In this document: in pieces, positions 35,801 through 47,622 of the stretch
How the letters are laid out: every line of letters begins with the position of its first letter
Numbering within the stretch: the stretch's first letter is position 1
Source: Macrophomina tecta
Lineage: Eukaryota; Ascomycota; Dothideomycetes; Botryosphaeriales; Botryosphaeriaceae
Direction: 5' to 3'
NCBI GenBank assembly: GCA_024180945.1
Contig: JAKSGN010000041.1
Location: 3,038,001-3,102,000 of the forward strand
DNA: 64,000 nt
Position numbers and translations under genes: made by a program
Notes under the pieces: generated by a model
Database searches by the model: none
What the model saw: the letters and a program-made list of their open reading frames with translations, nothing else
What the model was told of the DNA's origin: nothing

Positions 35801-38800
35801 GCTCATCTGACGGGAAATGATATCGTGGATGCACATATCCACCTTTGGAGGGACGGAGTTGTTCCAATTCCAGATCTGCTTCAGATGGCTGTTGCTGAGC
35901 AGGTGCAGCTCAGCCGCTTGACTTTCCGCTGGCATGCTCAGCATGAGCTCGAGGGCTGCAGCAAAGGTGCTTGCGACGTTCTTGGCTTGGGCGGTAGCGA
36001 GTGAAGTAGTTGTGTGGACGAGAGAAATTTCCAGACCCTCGTCAGACACAGCAATGTCGACGGCAATGCTGTACTCGGTAGGGTCGTAATGGTGGCTAAA
36101 TCTGAATGCGACAGAAGAATCCAGCGTCTCTGAGACCGGCATCATTTGGAAGTTGACAGCGGAATTGAACAGTGGCTGGGCCGACAGATCGGAGCTAAGG
36201 CCGTGCTGGATGTCGGCCAGCGAGCAGTGCTGATGCTGAAGGCTGGCGACCGAGTCTTCTTGGATCTTGTCAAGAACGGACCCCAGAGCATCGGCCAGGT
36301 CAACGCGGCACACTAGCATGTTAATGAAGGCGCCAATCGCGCTGTCGATGTTGTTGATGGGAATGTCCCGACCGGACACGAGGTAACCGAAGCACACCTG
36401 GCGGGAGCCCGTGTACGCCTGGAGGACAAGCGCCCACACGGCTTTGAAGAGCGTGGGGAGCGTGATGTTCCGCGCCTGACAGAGCTGAGTCAAGGCTTGT
36501 ACAGTGACCTGGTGCTCCACGCGGACCGTCCTGATGCTGCCATCCTGGGAGACCCCGTCGTCCAGGATTGGGAAATAGCATGGCTCAACGCCATCCAGGT
36601 AGTCAATCCAGTAACGAAGGCTGTTCTGGAGGTTACAGGATTGGATGTATGCAATATACTCGCTGAAGAGGGGCGCTTTCGGGAGCGACACGCGTCCGTC
36701 GTACAGCAAAGTGAAGTCACGGACCAGTGCCGGAACCGACGAGCCGTCAACAAGAGCGTGGTTGATGTCAATTCTGACAAATACTTCACCACTAGCCACC
36801 TCGCATATGGTCAGTTTGTGCGGCGGACGGGCGTCTTGGAAGGGTATGTGCATGTGCTCGTTGAGAACGGAATGGACCTCGTTCTTGGAGCAGCAGATCC
36901 GGGAGACACGGGCGTCTGCTTTCTTAAGAACGACCTGGTCAAATGCATCTCCTTTGGTCACAGCCGGGACGAAAATGGTGCGGAGAGAGGAGTGGCGCTC
37001 AATAAGACTCTGCCAAGCGTCAATCAGACGGGACGAGTCCACCGACTCAAAAGCAGAAAGTGCTTCGACTCGGAAGACGCTGAAGTACTGGTACACGCCC
37101 TGAGACTTGGCCTGGCTCAGAAGAAGGCCCGTCTGCATCGGAGAAAGCGGGTAGACGTCCTCCACGTTGTCGACAGACACATCAAGTCCCGGCAGTGTTT
37201 TGGTGATAAGCTGGTCAAGGCTCTCGTAGTCTGCAGGGAGAAGAGGGAAGTCACTGAGAGTGTATTGGGTTGCGCTGATAGAAGCGAGCCGGTTAGCAGC
37301 CAAGCGGAGGGAGCGCTCGCATTCTTGAATCCACTCGCTGATTGACTCTTGATGCCTCATGTGGACATTGAATTCGAACGTCAGCTGGAACTCGCCGCGG
37401 ATGATTTCGGCGGTAATTTCGAAGAGCGCAAACCGCTTGAAGTCGGGACCAACGTCCGGCACAATCAGCTCTTGCTGCTCGAACAATGCACCCTCCCTCT
37501 CCAGCTGCTGGTAGAGACCGAGGTAGTCAAATTGCACCTCAGCGGTGACTTGCGAGCCGAAATGTTTAATGCCGTCGGCATGGTTGTAGCGCGAGGCAAA
37601 GTATGGCCATCCGTTGCGAGGAACACGCCGTTGGGTGTCCTTGACGCGCTTGAGAACCTCTACGAAATCTGCTTCGCCGGCGACATCAACATGAACAGGA
37701 TACATGCTGGTGAACCACCCGACCACGGAGGTGATATCCAGGTCATCGTCCCAGCCTTGACGGCCGTGGCTTTCCCTGAAAATGGTGGGAGTTCCTCGGT
37801 CCTTGAATGTACGGCTGAATGAATGGATCAGCGCAGACAGGAACACATCGATCGGCTCCGTCCTCAATAAACGGTGGCATTCGAGCCCAGTCAGGTGGGA
37901 CGTAACAGCCGCATCCAGCTTGAAACTCATCCGCATGGTGTCGCCAATCCTGTTGTCGCTGTCTACCATTCCCCAATATTCCAAGTTAGATGGGGCAATG
38001 GCATCTGGAAAAGCAACGTGGGGAGGGAGGTGTTGGCGGGCATAGTCTGCTTGGAGCCGGCACCACGCTTGCCAAGGCAGCGGCTTCTCCCGCGTTGCCG
38101 CCAGCTCACCCGCTTCCACAAGCTCCTCCAGCTCCTGCATGATGACACGCCATGAAACAAGGTCAACGATCGCGTGATGGGCGATCAAAGACAGCGCCTG
38201 GCCCTCCTGTCCGTTAATGAGATCGACGATGAAAACAGGGCCGTCGATCATGTCGATGTTGGCGTGACTGCTGAAAAGAAGACGTTCCAGGTCTTCGTGG
38301 CTGGCGACTGAGCGCTCTCCGAACTGGTAAGAGCCTTCTGTAGCTCGTGGGATGGTTTGCATCCACTTGCCGGACTCGGACTTGAGGAAACGGGCCCGAA
38401 GCATGGAATGTCTTTCCACAATAACATCCAATGCTGCGGAAATGACGTCCCCAGATACGTGCCGTGCCAGGCGAAGGAAGAAACTCTGGTTAAATCTATT
38501 GGAGCCCCCTCGCTGAGAACCCTCCGGCTGCAGTTCGAAATAAAGCTGTTGAATTGGTGAAAGATCGAATGGGGTGTCAAACTCTTCTTGTACCGTAATG
38601 GCACGACGCTCCACGATGGTAACTGTGGTGGTGAGTTCAGTGATGGACTTGCAGCGGAGAATATCTTTCGTCTTTATGGCCATGTTTTCAGTTTTGCACT
38701 GCGTCATCACCTGCATCGCCGAGATTGAATCTCCTCCGAGGTTGACAAAGCTTCTGTTGGGTAAAACGGAGTCCATAGGCAGGTTCAGGACGTATCCAAT

Positions 38801-41249
38801 GACTTTTCGGAGCTTCTCCTCCAGGCCTCCGACATTCTCCGCAACTTCTTGGACAGTCTCGGGTTCTTCCTGAAGCAGGCACTCGCTCCCCTTCAGAGCC
38901 TCCATGTCCATGCTCTCCAGCCACCTCTTGACCTGGACGCGGTCAATTTTGCCAGACGGCGTCAAAGGGAAAGACTCGACAACGATCCACGAGGATGGCA
39001 CCATGTATCCTGGGATTTTGGATTCCAGGCGCTGTTGGATTTGCTGGACGTGGTGTCTGACCTCGGCCGAACCGGGGTCGAGGACTTTGAGCTGCCCTGA
39101 GGAGCTCGATTGGACAGACTCGGCGACAGAGAGAACAGCAACGAGGCGCTTCTTGCAGGCGCCGGCAGCGGGGGCCAGGACCACACCCAGGCGAACAAGA
39201 GGATCAACCGAGATATGATGCTCGATTTCGCCAAGCTCTATCCTGAGACCTCGGACTTTAACTTGCGTGTCCTTGCGGCCAACAAAATGGATGGAGCCGT
39301 CCGGGTTACAGCGGACAAGATCGCCGGTCAGGTATATCCTCCCCTTGCGAGGCTCAGCAAGTCTTCCCATCCATTCGGGGTTGTCAACAAAGGCGGAAGC
39401 GGTCTTTTCCGGGTCGTTGAGGTAGCCTCTGGCGAGGTGGGGGCCTTCGATGGCGAGCTCACCCATGCCGCCGACGGGCACCAGCCGGTGGTGATCCTGG
39501 GCATCAACCACCCAGAGAAGTCCACCAACCGGCCATCCGATGTTGGCTGCGTCGGTGTGCAGTCCAACACTGGGGTTGATGGCCGAAGCGATGGAGCACT
39601 CGGTGGGCCCGTAGCCGTTCTGGAAGTTTTTGATCTTGCCGGCCCACGTCTCGACGTCAGCCTTGGTCACAGCCTCGCCTCCAAGAACCAGCGTCTCGAG
39701 ATACGGCACATCGTGAGGCCCGATAAGCTTTACTAGAGAAGGTGTCAGGAAAGCCCACGTCACCTTGAACTCGTTCATCATGCTCTCGATGCCTTTGCTC
39801 CGGGATCGCTCGTCGGGAACACAAATGCAGCCGCCGACGACAAGAGTGGTGAAGTTCTCCAGGATGCTGACATCGAAGCTGTAAGACGCAAACTGCAGGA
39901 CACGGCTGGACGAATCCATGTGGCACACGCGGCTCTGATGCAGGGCGCAGCTGAGATAGGAAGAGTGTTCGACCTGCACTCCCTTTGGCTTGCCTGTGGA
40001 CCCGGACGTAAATATGAGGTAAAGGAGATTCTGCGGCGAAACCAAAGTCGTGGGAGGCAATTCTCGCCTTGGGAGCGCATCGACTGCTGTGCGGCTGACC
40101 TCAAAGGCGTCGAGATGACCCGCCCACATGGAGAGATTTGAGGTTGATGCGAGCAGAAACTGAGCATTGACTTGGCGTGCGATATCCTCGAGACGGCTCA
40201 TCGGGTACGAAGAATCCAGGAAAGTGAATGCGCCGCCAGCCTTTGCGACGGCAAGCATTGCGACGGTTGCCCACGCCGACTTCTCAAAGCACAGCGGGAC
40301 AACCACTTCGGGGCCAACGCCATTATCCACCAGGAAGTGGGCGAGCGTATTGCTGACGATATCAAGCTCCTTATATGTAAATGAACCGTCGGATGCGCAC
40401 ACTGCAAGTGCTTCGGGCTGCAGAACGACGTGGCGGCGGAAAATGTCTTGCACGCAAGCGTCTACCGCCTCAGGGCATTTCTCGTTCCACTTCCACATGG
40501 CCTCCAGGTCTTCATCGCTTATTGTGGATATTTGACCGCTCGGGGAGTCTACGGATTCGGTCAGTTCCAGGAGAATTTTGCGGTAGTTTGCTGCTAAAAG
40601 AGAAGCGGCTTTGTCTGAAAGGATTGAAGAAGAATATTCCAGGGTGGCCACAGCACCGCTTGTTGACTGCCGAATGGCCAGTGTGATTGCGAGCTACTCA
40701 GAGTTAGTATTGTACTAGCATGCAACTGCATCGACTTACTTCGGCAGTCTGGCTGTGAGACGGATATTCCGAGTTACCAAGGTTGAAGAGGACGGAGGTG
40801 TTGAATAGTTGGTTTTTAACGCCAACAATGGACTGGAACTCGGAGCTGGACTGAAAAGCGAAAGAAAGGCACGATTCAAATGCCTCTTTTGTTACAGTCA
40901 ATACTGAGGAGATTTTTCCATCCCCTTGGAGCAGCATGCGACATGCTGAGTGCTGCTGGGCGCCCGCCCGGTTGACGGTGAGGCCAAAGCATACATGGTC
41001 TGCAGCCAGATAGCGGCCGAGGAGGACGGCCCAAGCTGCGACACACAACTCGGTGATATCTACATCGTGCGCCGACCACAAGTTGGCGGTCGAGCGACTG
41101 CACGAGGCGTTGATGGCTTTTGTTCGCCGTTGAGGGCCCACTGGCCTGTCGGATTGCTCGATGAGAGTCGGGAATATGCATGATTCGGCGTCTGTAAGGT
41201 ACCCTTGCCAGAACAACGCGCGCTGGCTGTTCTGCGGAAGACTGCCCAT
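23810..41249 (-). CDS. Four-module NRPS, HC-toxin/apicidin-synthetase type (cyclic tetrapeptide synthetase)
   Basis: Exons on the minus strand: 41249-40741, 40694-26909, 26668-23810; introns of 46 nt (branch TACTAAC) and 240 nt (branch TACTGAC); about 5717 aa. The start is the first ATG, in the context AATAATGGG. Approximate domains by residue: partial C 1-215; A1 230-750; T1 785-855 (LGGDSIS); E1 875-1300 (HHAIVDLVSW); C2 1345-1780 (NHALVDG); A2 1790-2310; T2 2330-2395; C3 2445-2855 (HHSLFDG); A3 2865-3375; T3 3400-3470 (LGGDSIT); E3 3490-3930 (HHLVIDLVSW); C4 3970-4410 (SHALIDG); A4 4420-4935; T4 4970-5040 (HGGDSIL); terminal C 5085-5500 (SHAQYDG); T-like remnant 5555-5635. All A domains keep the TSG(S/T)TG and TGDL motifs and the A10 lysine. 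Inferred role: cytosolic assembly and macrocyclisation of a D-L-D-L tetrapeptide. HTS1 of HC-toxin biosynthesis is also four-module, with an epimerase in module 1; the second epimerase is the difference here. Product identity is an inference. Confidence 0.93.
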
Positions 41250-42070
41250 TATTTCTACAATTAGTGGGGTATAGTTACCTTGGGGATATTCTAGCAGCGA
41301 ATGCGAATGGCGAGAGCGTTGTCTGCGAGAGACGAGGTGGAACAGCGTGGAGGATGGGGCAGGAATCAAGGGCAGAAGGGTACGATGGGCGCGAGGTCAC
41401 AGCAACTTGAGGAGGCAGAATGCCAGACGATGAGAGCTTAGAGATATTGGCTGGGAGAGATGCCCCGGCGCGAAACCAATACGGCATGGGCCGCTGCAGA
41501 AGCCTGGGTTGGGTGGAGTGCTGACGGGAGGGAGCCGCCCGCTGCGGCGGTGTGCGGTGCTACAATATTACGCAGCTGAAAATAGTACCTGGAGGAACGT
41601 ACATACATTGCGCCGCGGCTGGCGGGGTTATTGTCCGACCGCTAGGGCTGCCGGGGGCCACTACTGTGCAGGCGTATAGGGCCAAGGCTGCGCCCCCACG
41701 GCGCCGGGCTGGCACAAAATTACTGGAAGAAGTAATGCGGCGAGTCTGCATGGGTTGCCTGCGCGGCCCGTGTGGACACCCAAAATAACCGAGTGGCGGC
41801 TTGCCGAAGGATTCACCCGCGGGGCGCAGTGTGTTTCTCGGCCAGATCTGGATACAACACCTGGGTCAGTCGCAAGCCTCTAAGCACTGCAGAGTTAGGT
41901 GGTGCAGTGATGGCGCGCGTGCCACAGCCGTGCGCTGTCCGAGCAGTCTCTCTGCAGTCAATACTACGGCGCTGCCCGCAATGCTTGTCAGTGCTTGACG
42001 ACACCACACGCTCGCTGACATCCTCGAGCTCTCGTTGCTGCAGTTGCACTTTGCACTCTCCCCCGAAAAG
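41250..42070. promoter_or_regulatory. Bidirectional promoter, NRPS / FAS alpha
   Basis: 821 bp between the divergent start codons of the synthetase and the FAS alpha gene, which suggests coordinated expression. GC-rich with no clear TATA box. A 9-of-10 match (TGCGAGAGAC, 41324-41333) to the reverse complement of the HC-toxin tox-box is present once and is not convincing. Frames in this stretch (for example 41275-41487) are not genes. Confidence 0.7.
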
Positions 42071-45000
42071 ATGACGCTGGATCAAGATCTGGCGCACGAG
42101 GCGGTGGTGGAGTTGTTGGCGTAAGGTCTTCCCTGCGGCGGCTGAGGGCGCGCAAGCTAATGGCGACTGCAGGCACCAGTTCGCATACCCGGTAAAATGG
42201 TAAGTTTCTGCGAATTGTGCTGTGTGACGGCAAGCTAACACATGCTAGGATCGACACACAGGACGTCCTTCTTAGGCAGCAGAAGAAGGAGAGAGTGGTG
42301 GAGATCGGACCGTCGAATACTTTGACCGTCATGGCGAAGCGGACCGTTGCGTCACAGCTGAGGGACTACGACGATGCGCAATGGATCCGGAGGGACCTCC
42401 TGTCATGCGAAGACGACGCCAAGGAGATATATTTTCAACGAGATGCCCTTGTGCCCAACGAGAGCACCAAAGCGGCGGATAAAGCAGCGGCGGAGCCTCC
42501 GCCGAGCCATCAGATGCGCGTTGAGCAGCCGGCGGTTGCCCCTGTGCCCACGCTCAGCAAAGGGCCGGCACTGAAAAAGGCGGACGAGCCCGTCACCGCG
42601 AAGGCCATACTGCGGACCATGATAGCACAGAAGCTGAAGAAGCGGCCGGAAGAGATCCAGGACAAAGACAGCATCAAGTCGCTAGCGGGAGGGCGGTCGA
42701 CGCTCGAGAACGAGATTGTCGGCGACCTGGTGAGCGAGTTCGGCGGCGTCCCCGAGCGCGCCGAAGACGCGAGCATCGCTGACCTCGGCGACGCGCTTCA
42801 GCGAAGCTTTCGAGGGACATTGGGCCCGCAGGCGGCGATGATGGTCGAGAAGCTGATGGGTTCGAGGATGCCGGGCGGGTTTGCGACGAGAGAGGCACGC
42901 GCGTACCTCAGCCAACGGTGGGGGCTTGCGGCCGGCCGGCAGGACTCGGTCCTACTTAACGCCGCCGCAGCCCCGCCCGCCGCCAGACTGCCCGACGTTC
43001 CCGCTGCCCACGACTTTTTGGACAGCATTGCGCGCCGCCACCTGCTGGACGCAGGACTTCCCGTGGAAGACCCAACACCAGATCCTCAGAATGCGGCCAC
43101 ATCCATCAATCCGGAGGCTCTTCGCTCAATCGCCAGGGACCAGGAGGCCCTCCACCAGCGCCAGCTGCAACTTCTGGCCCGAGAGCTCGGTTTTGATCTT
43201 CAGGCTGGTTTGAAAGCATCTGAGAATGCCCGTGCCGCAATCGCAGACCTTCAGGGCCAACTTGATCTGTGGAACAATGAACATGGGGACGCATACGCGT
43301 CCGGAATCCGTCCAATTTTCGACCCGCGAAAGGCGCGTTCGTTTGATTCGAGCTGGGCGTGGGCCATTCAGGATGCATTCGCGCTGTTCCACCGTTTGCT
43401 CCGCGATGCGCCAGCACTCGATGACGCCCGAGTTCACCGGAGCTGCAATTCTATATCTCGGCGTTGTACTCCCCAAGTTCTCGAGGTCCTACGCTACCTG
43501 AAAACGGCTTGCCAGATAGATTCGACCAATCATCACAAAGCAGCTGGCAAGGTCATTACGTCGCTCGTCGACCGCTGCGAGACTGAGCAGAGTCCATCTT
43601 TCATTTTCTCAGGCTCAGTCAGCGATGGCAGCCTCTGCGCCCACGAGATGAAGCACAAGGCTTTCGGCAAATGGGCTCTAGATAGGGAAGCGACTCGCAT
43701 CTTTCACGAAGTGCTTCGCAAAATTCAAGCGGACGGCCTGTCCTTCGCCGACCGCACAGTCTTACTAACGGGTGCCGGTCGCGACTCTATAGGCGCAGAG
43801 ATTCTGCGCGGCCTACTTGCTGGAGGAGCGAAGGTCATTGTAACTACCAGCAGCTATTCACCGGCCAGCATCAATGCGTACAGGGACTTATATGTCAAGC
43901 ATGCCGGTCCAGGCTCCCATCTCGTCGTCGTGCCATTCAATCAGGGAAGTCATTCCGACGTAAGTGCCCTGGTCTCGTACATATATGGCCATGGTGGACT
44001 TGGGTGGGACCTCGATGCCGTTATTCCCTTTGCCGCTATTTCCGAAGGAGGTCGAGAGCTTGACAGCATCGACTCCAAGTCTGAACTTGCTCATCGCGTT
44101 ATGCTTACCAACACAATCCGCCTTGTTGGCGCCATCAAGAGGCATAAGGAGGACGCTGGGTACCACACTCGCCCTGCGCAAGTCATTCTGCCACTGTCTG
44201 CAAACCACGGAATCTTTGGCGGAGACGGCCTCTATGCGGAATCCAAGATTGCCTTGGAAACTCTGTTCAACAAATGGCATTCCGAGTCCTGGAGCAACTA
44301 CCTTTCCATCAGCGGAGCTGCCATCGGCTGGACACGTGGAACTGGGCTCATGAAAGGAAACGACTTGCTCGTAGAAGAGGTGGAGAAGCTGGACATCAAG
44401 ACTTTCTCGCAGTCTGAGATGGCTGCAAACATCCTGGCTTTGCTGGACCCGGCAATGATGGAAGCAATTGAGGAACGCCCTCTCTACGCAGACTTCAATG
44501 GCGGCCTCGACATGGCTCATGGCCTCTTCGAGCGGTTGAGGCAGATACGCCAGCATATCGCCGATGCGGGCGACATTCAACGTGCTCTGGCTGCTGAAGA
44601 GGCCGTGGATAACTCACAGACGGCGTTCAACGCCGTCTTTGAAGAAGAAGAACCCCTCTTTCCTCGCGCCAACATCCAGCTTGGATTTCCAGACCTCCCA
44701 GACTTTCAGTCCTCTTTGAGCCCATTGAGCAAGCTGCACGGCATGGTTGACCTCGAAAGTGTCGCTGTCGTTGCTGGATTCTCAGAGCTTGGGCCCTGGG
44801 GATCCTCACGTACCAGGTGGGAAATGGAAGCCAAGGGTACCTTCTCTCTGGAAGGTTGGGTAGAAATGGCTTGGATCATGGGCCTCGTCAAATACGCAGA
44901 ACACCCGTCGTGGCGGGGATCCGAGCAGCCTGCCGGCTGGGTTGACGCCAAGAGTAGTGAGCCGGTCCAAGATCATGAGATTGAAGGACGCTACGGCGAA

Positions 45001-46926
45001 CACATCAAAGCACACACCGGCATTCGCATTGTTGAGCCGGAGCTTTGGGGCGGCTATGACCCCGACAAGAAGCAGTTTTTCCAGGAAGTTGTAGTGCAGG
45101 CAGATCTAGAACCGTTCGAGGCTTCCGAAGACACTGCTCAGGCCTTTAAACGCCGCCACGGGGATTACGCAGACATCTTGGACGGCAAGGTATACATCAA
45201 AAAGGGGGCATCACTTCTGATTCCGAAGGCAGCCAAGTTCGGCCACAACGTCGCCGGCCAAATTCCCACTGGTTTCGACCCACGCACGTATGGCATTTCG
45301 GAGGACATTATTTCTCAGGTGGATCCGATTACCCTTTACTCTCTCATATGCACTGTCGAAGCTCTCTTCTCCGCGGGTATCACTGATCCATATGAGGTCT
45401 ACAAGTATATTCACGCTTCAGAACTTGGTAACTGTGTTGGAACCGGCGTTGGCGGCGTGGCATCAGCAGCGCACATGTACAAAGGCCGGTCGATGGAGAG
45501 GGACGTGCCAAAAGACGTTCTCCAGGAAACTTTCTTGAATACAGTTGGAGCATGGGTCAACATGCTCCTGTTGTCATCGAACGGACCCATCAGGACCCCG
45601 GTGGGAGCCTGCGCCACGGCCATTGAATCCCTTGACACTGCTCATGATTTGATCATGACTGGGAAGGCAAAGTTCTGCCTTGTCGGAGGTGTGGATGACC
45701 TGGAAGAGCACATGGCCTATGAGTTTGCCAACATGAAGGCTACGAACAACAATGAACTCGATGCCGCTCACGGACGCGCTGCAAATGAAATGTCGCGCCC
45801 TACCGCCTCGGATCGGAGGGGATTCCTCGAGTCTCATGGCTGCGGTCTCCAGGTAGTCTGCACAGCGAAGCTTGCTCTAGATATGGGACTTCCCGTTTAC
45901 GGCATCCTCGCTTTCACCGGCACTGCAAGCGACAAAATTGGCCGCTCTGTTCCAGCGCCTGGCAAGGGAGTCATGGTCAATGTCAAAGAGCGACCAGCAG
46001 CTTTTGCTTCTCCGCTGCTCAGCCTTGATTATCGACGACGCCAGGTGGTATCCAGGCGGAGGCAAATCCACGAGTTCAAAGAGCTGGAACTTGCCCAGCT
46101 GGACGATGAAATAGCCACCATGGACATGGGCGAAAACGCTTCCCGGCAGTACAGAGCATATCGCGAGCAACACATTCATGCCGAGGCTTCGCGGCAAGAG
46201 TCTGATGCCTTGCGGGCTTTTGGTAACAACTTTTGGAGACAACACCCGGAGATTGCTCCTATTCGTGGCGCCCTTGCAACGTGGGGTCTTACGATTGATG
46301 ACCTTGAGGTGGCGTCTTTCCATGGCACTTCAACCATTAAAAATGAGCAGAACGAGTGTGAAATAATGCAGCGGCAGCTTACACACCTCGGCCGGACCCC
46401 CGGAAACAGGGTTTTGGGCGTCTTTCAGAAGTATCTCACAGGGCATCCGAAAGGTGCGGCTGGTGCTTGGATGCTCAACGGATGCTTGCAGGTATGGCCT
46501 TTCTTCCAATGGATTTATCCATTCCGTGCTGACGCCAAACAGATCCTGAACACTGGCCTCGTTCCAGGAAACAGGAATGCAGATAATATCGATCCTTATC
46601 TGGAGCAATTCGACCATATTGCCTTCATAAACAAGAGTATCCAGACAACAGGTATCAAGGCAGCGTCTGTATTCTCTTTTGGTTTTGGACAGAAGGGAAC
46701 CCAAGCAATTGTTATTAACCCCAAGTACCTCTTCGCGGCTTTAGATGAAGCAGATTATGACGTCTACAAGGGGAAGACGTTGCAGCGACGAAGGGTTGCG
46801 ACTGCCGAGTTCCAGCAGCGAATGCTGAGTGGGAAGTTATTTGTAGCCAAGGATGCTACTCCATTTCAGGGCAGACGAGAAGCCGAGGCTTTGATAGATC
46901 CTACCTCCCGCCTATCTTCGTTATAG
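42071..46926 (+). CDS. Fatty-acid synthase alpha subunit, cluster-dedicated, no PPT domain
   Basis: Exons 42071-42120, 42173-42199, 42249-46491, 46543-46926; about 1567 aa. The first two introns (52 and 49 nt) restore the conserved N-terminus (ELLAHQFAYPVKWIDTQDV). The third, 51 nt, is in frame without a stop; removing it joins GCLQ to ILNTGLVPG as in other alpha subunits. Domains: C-terminal strip of malonyl/palmitoyl transferase (1-60); acyl carrier domain with phosphopantetheine Ser176 in GGRSTLENEI; ketoreductase (about 520-760, LLTGAGRDSIG); ketosynthase (about 970-1530) with Cys1147 (GACATA), His1384 (FHGTS) and His1425 (GHPKG). The protein ends shortly after the KS, whereas primary-metabolism alpha subunits (about 1850-1890 aa) carry a C-terminal phosphopantetheinyl transferase. 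That shortening suggests a specialised FAS that is activated in trans. Expected partner: the beta subunit at 55098-61330. It probably makes a medium-chain acyl precursor. Confidence 0.95.
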
Positions 46927-47622
46927 GCTCTGAATTTGGTTTCATTTCCTGTATTGGGTCAGTTATAATCGTTTGAATGTTTTGTATTTTCCAGTCCCTT
47001 GATACTATAGACAAGTTGCGTTTTTCCTGTCGTTACTCACATTTCTTTACATCGAATAGTTTTAACCAAGCCCATAGTAATTAGTGTCCTCTAATACTTA
47101 GCACATTCATATTTCCCTACCGCTTCCACTTGTCTTCTGATACTTATGGCACAGGCGCTTCTTGAATAAAGTATTGATCGAAATTGCTCAATCACGCAGA
47201 TGACGGAATTCGGCGCACCGCGAAACGATGTTCCATGCCTATTTCGCCAACATAAAAATGTGTGCAGGGCATGGAAGCATTCATCTGGACGTAAATATTA
47301 CGAACATACCTCGACTTTTACCTCTGGGCCAATGCTTCTACCTCTCAAGCGAAAGTAAAGGTCATAATACGGCGGTTATTGCTCGTTGGACAGGTTTTGC
47401 AGTGCGCGGAATGTTGGTAGTTCATGCGTCAAATACTCACGCGCAATATGCATCCTTTCCATGAGCTCACCATGTAGTTCATGGGTCAAAGAGTTGTGGA
47501 ATTTTAATAGTATTGAATATTCTACATGCAATTTGGAAGATTTACTCCCAACACCCACACACCCCCTCCCCCGCCCCCTAATAAAATATGAATAAAAATG
47601 CTTCACCACTGCCACCCAGTGC
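46927..47622. other. Convergent 3' spacer, FAS alpha / aminotransferase
   Basis: 696 bp between two gene 3' ends. AT-richer than the flanking coding sequence. The frames at 47228-47464 and 47376-47645 have no recognisable content. It should contain both 3' UTRs and polyadenylation sites; no strong terminator-like structure was seen. Confidence 0.6.

Noticed and set aside
41324..41333. TGCGAGAGAC, 9/10 match to the reverse complement of the tox-box bound by TOXE
   Set aside because: Only one imperfect copy in the NRPS/FAS alpha promoter, no matching copies noticed in the other cluster promoters by eye, and no TOXE-like gene in the window.
41250..41369. Upstream extension of the NRPS reading frame to 41369
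   Set aside because: The codon at 41369 is TTG, not ATG, and the 40 extra residues are low-complexity; the ATG at 41249 has a strong context and starts with family-like sequence.
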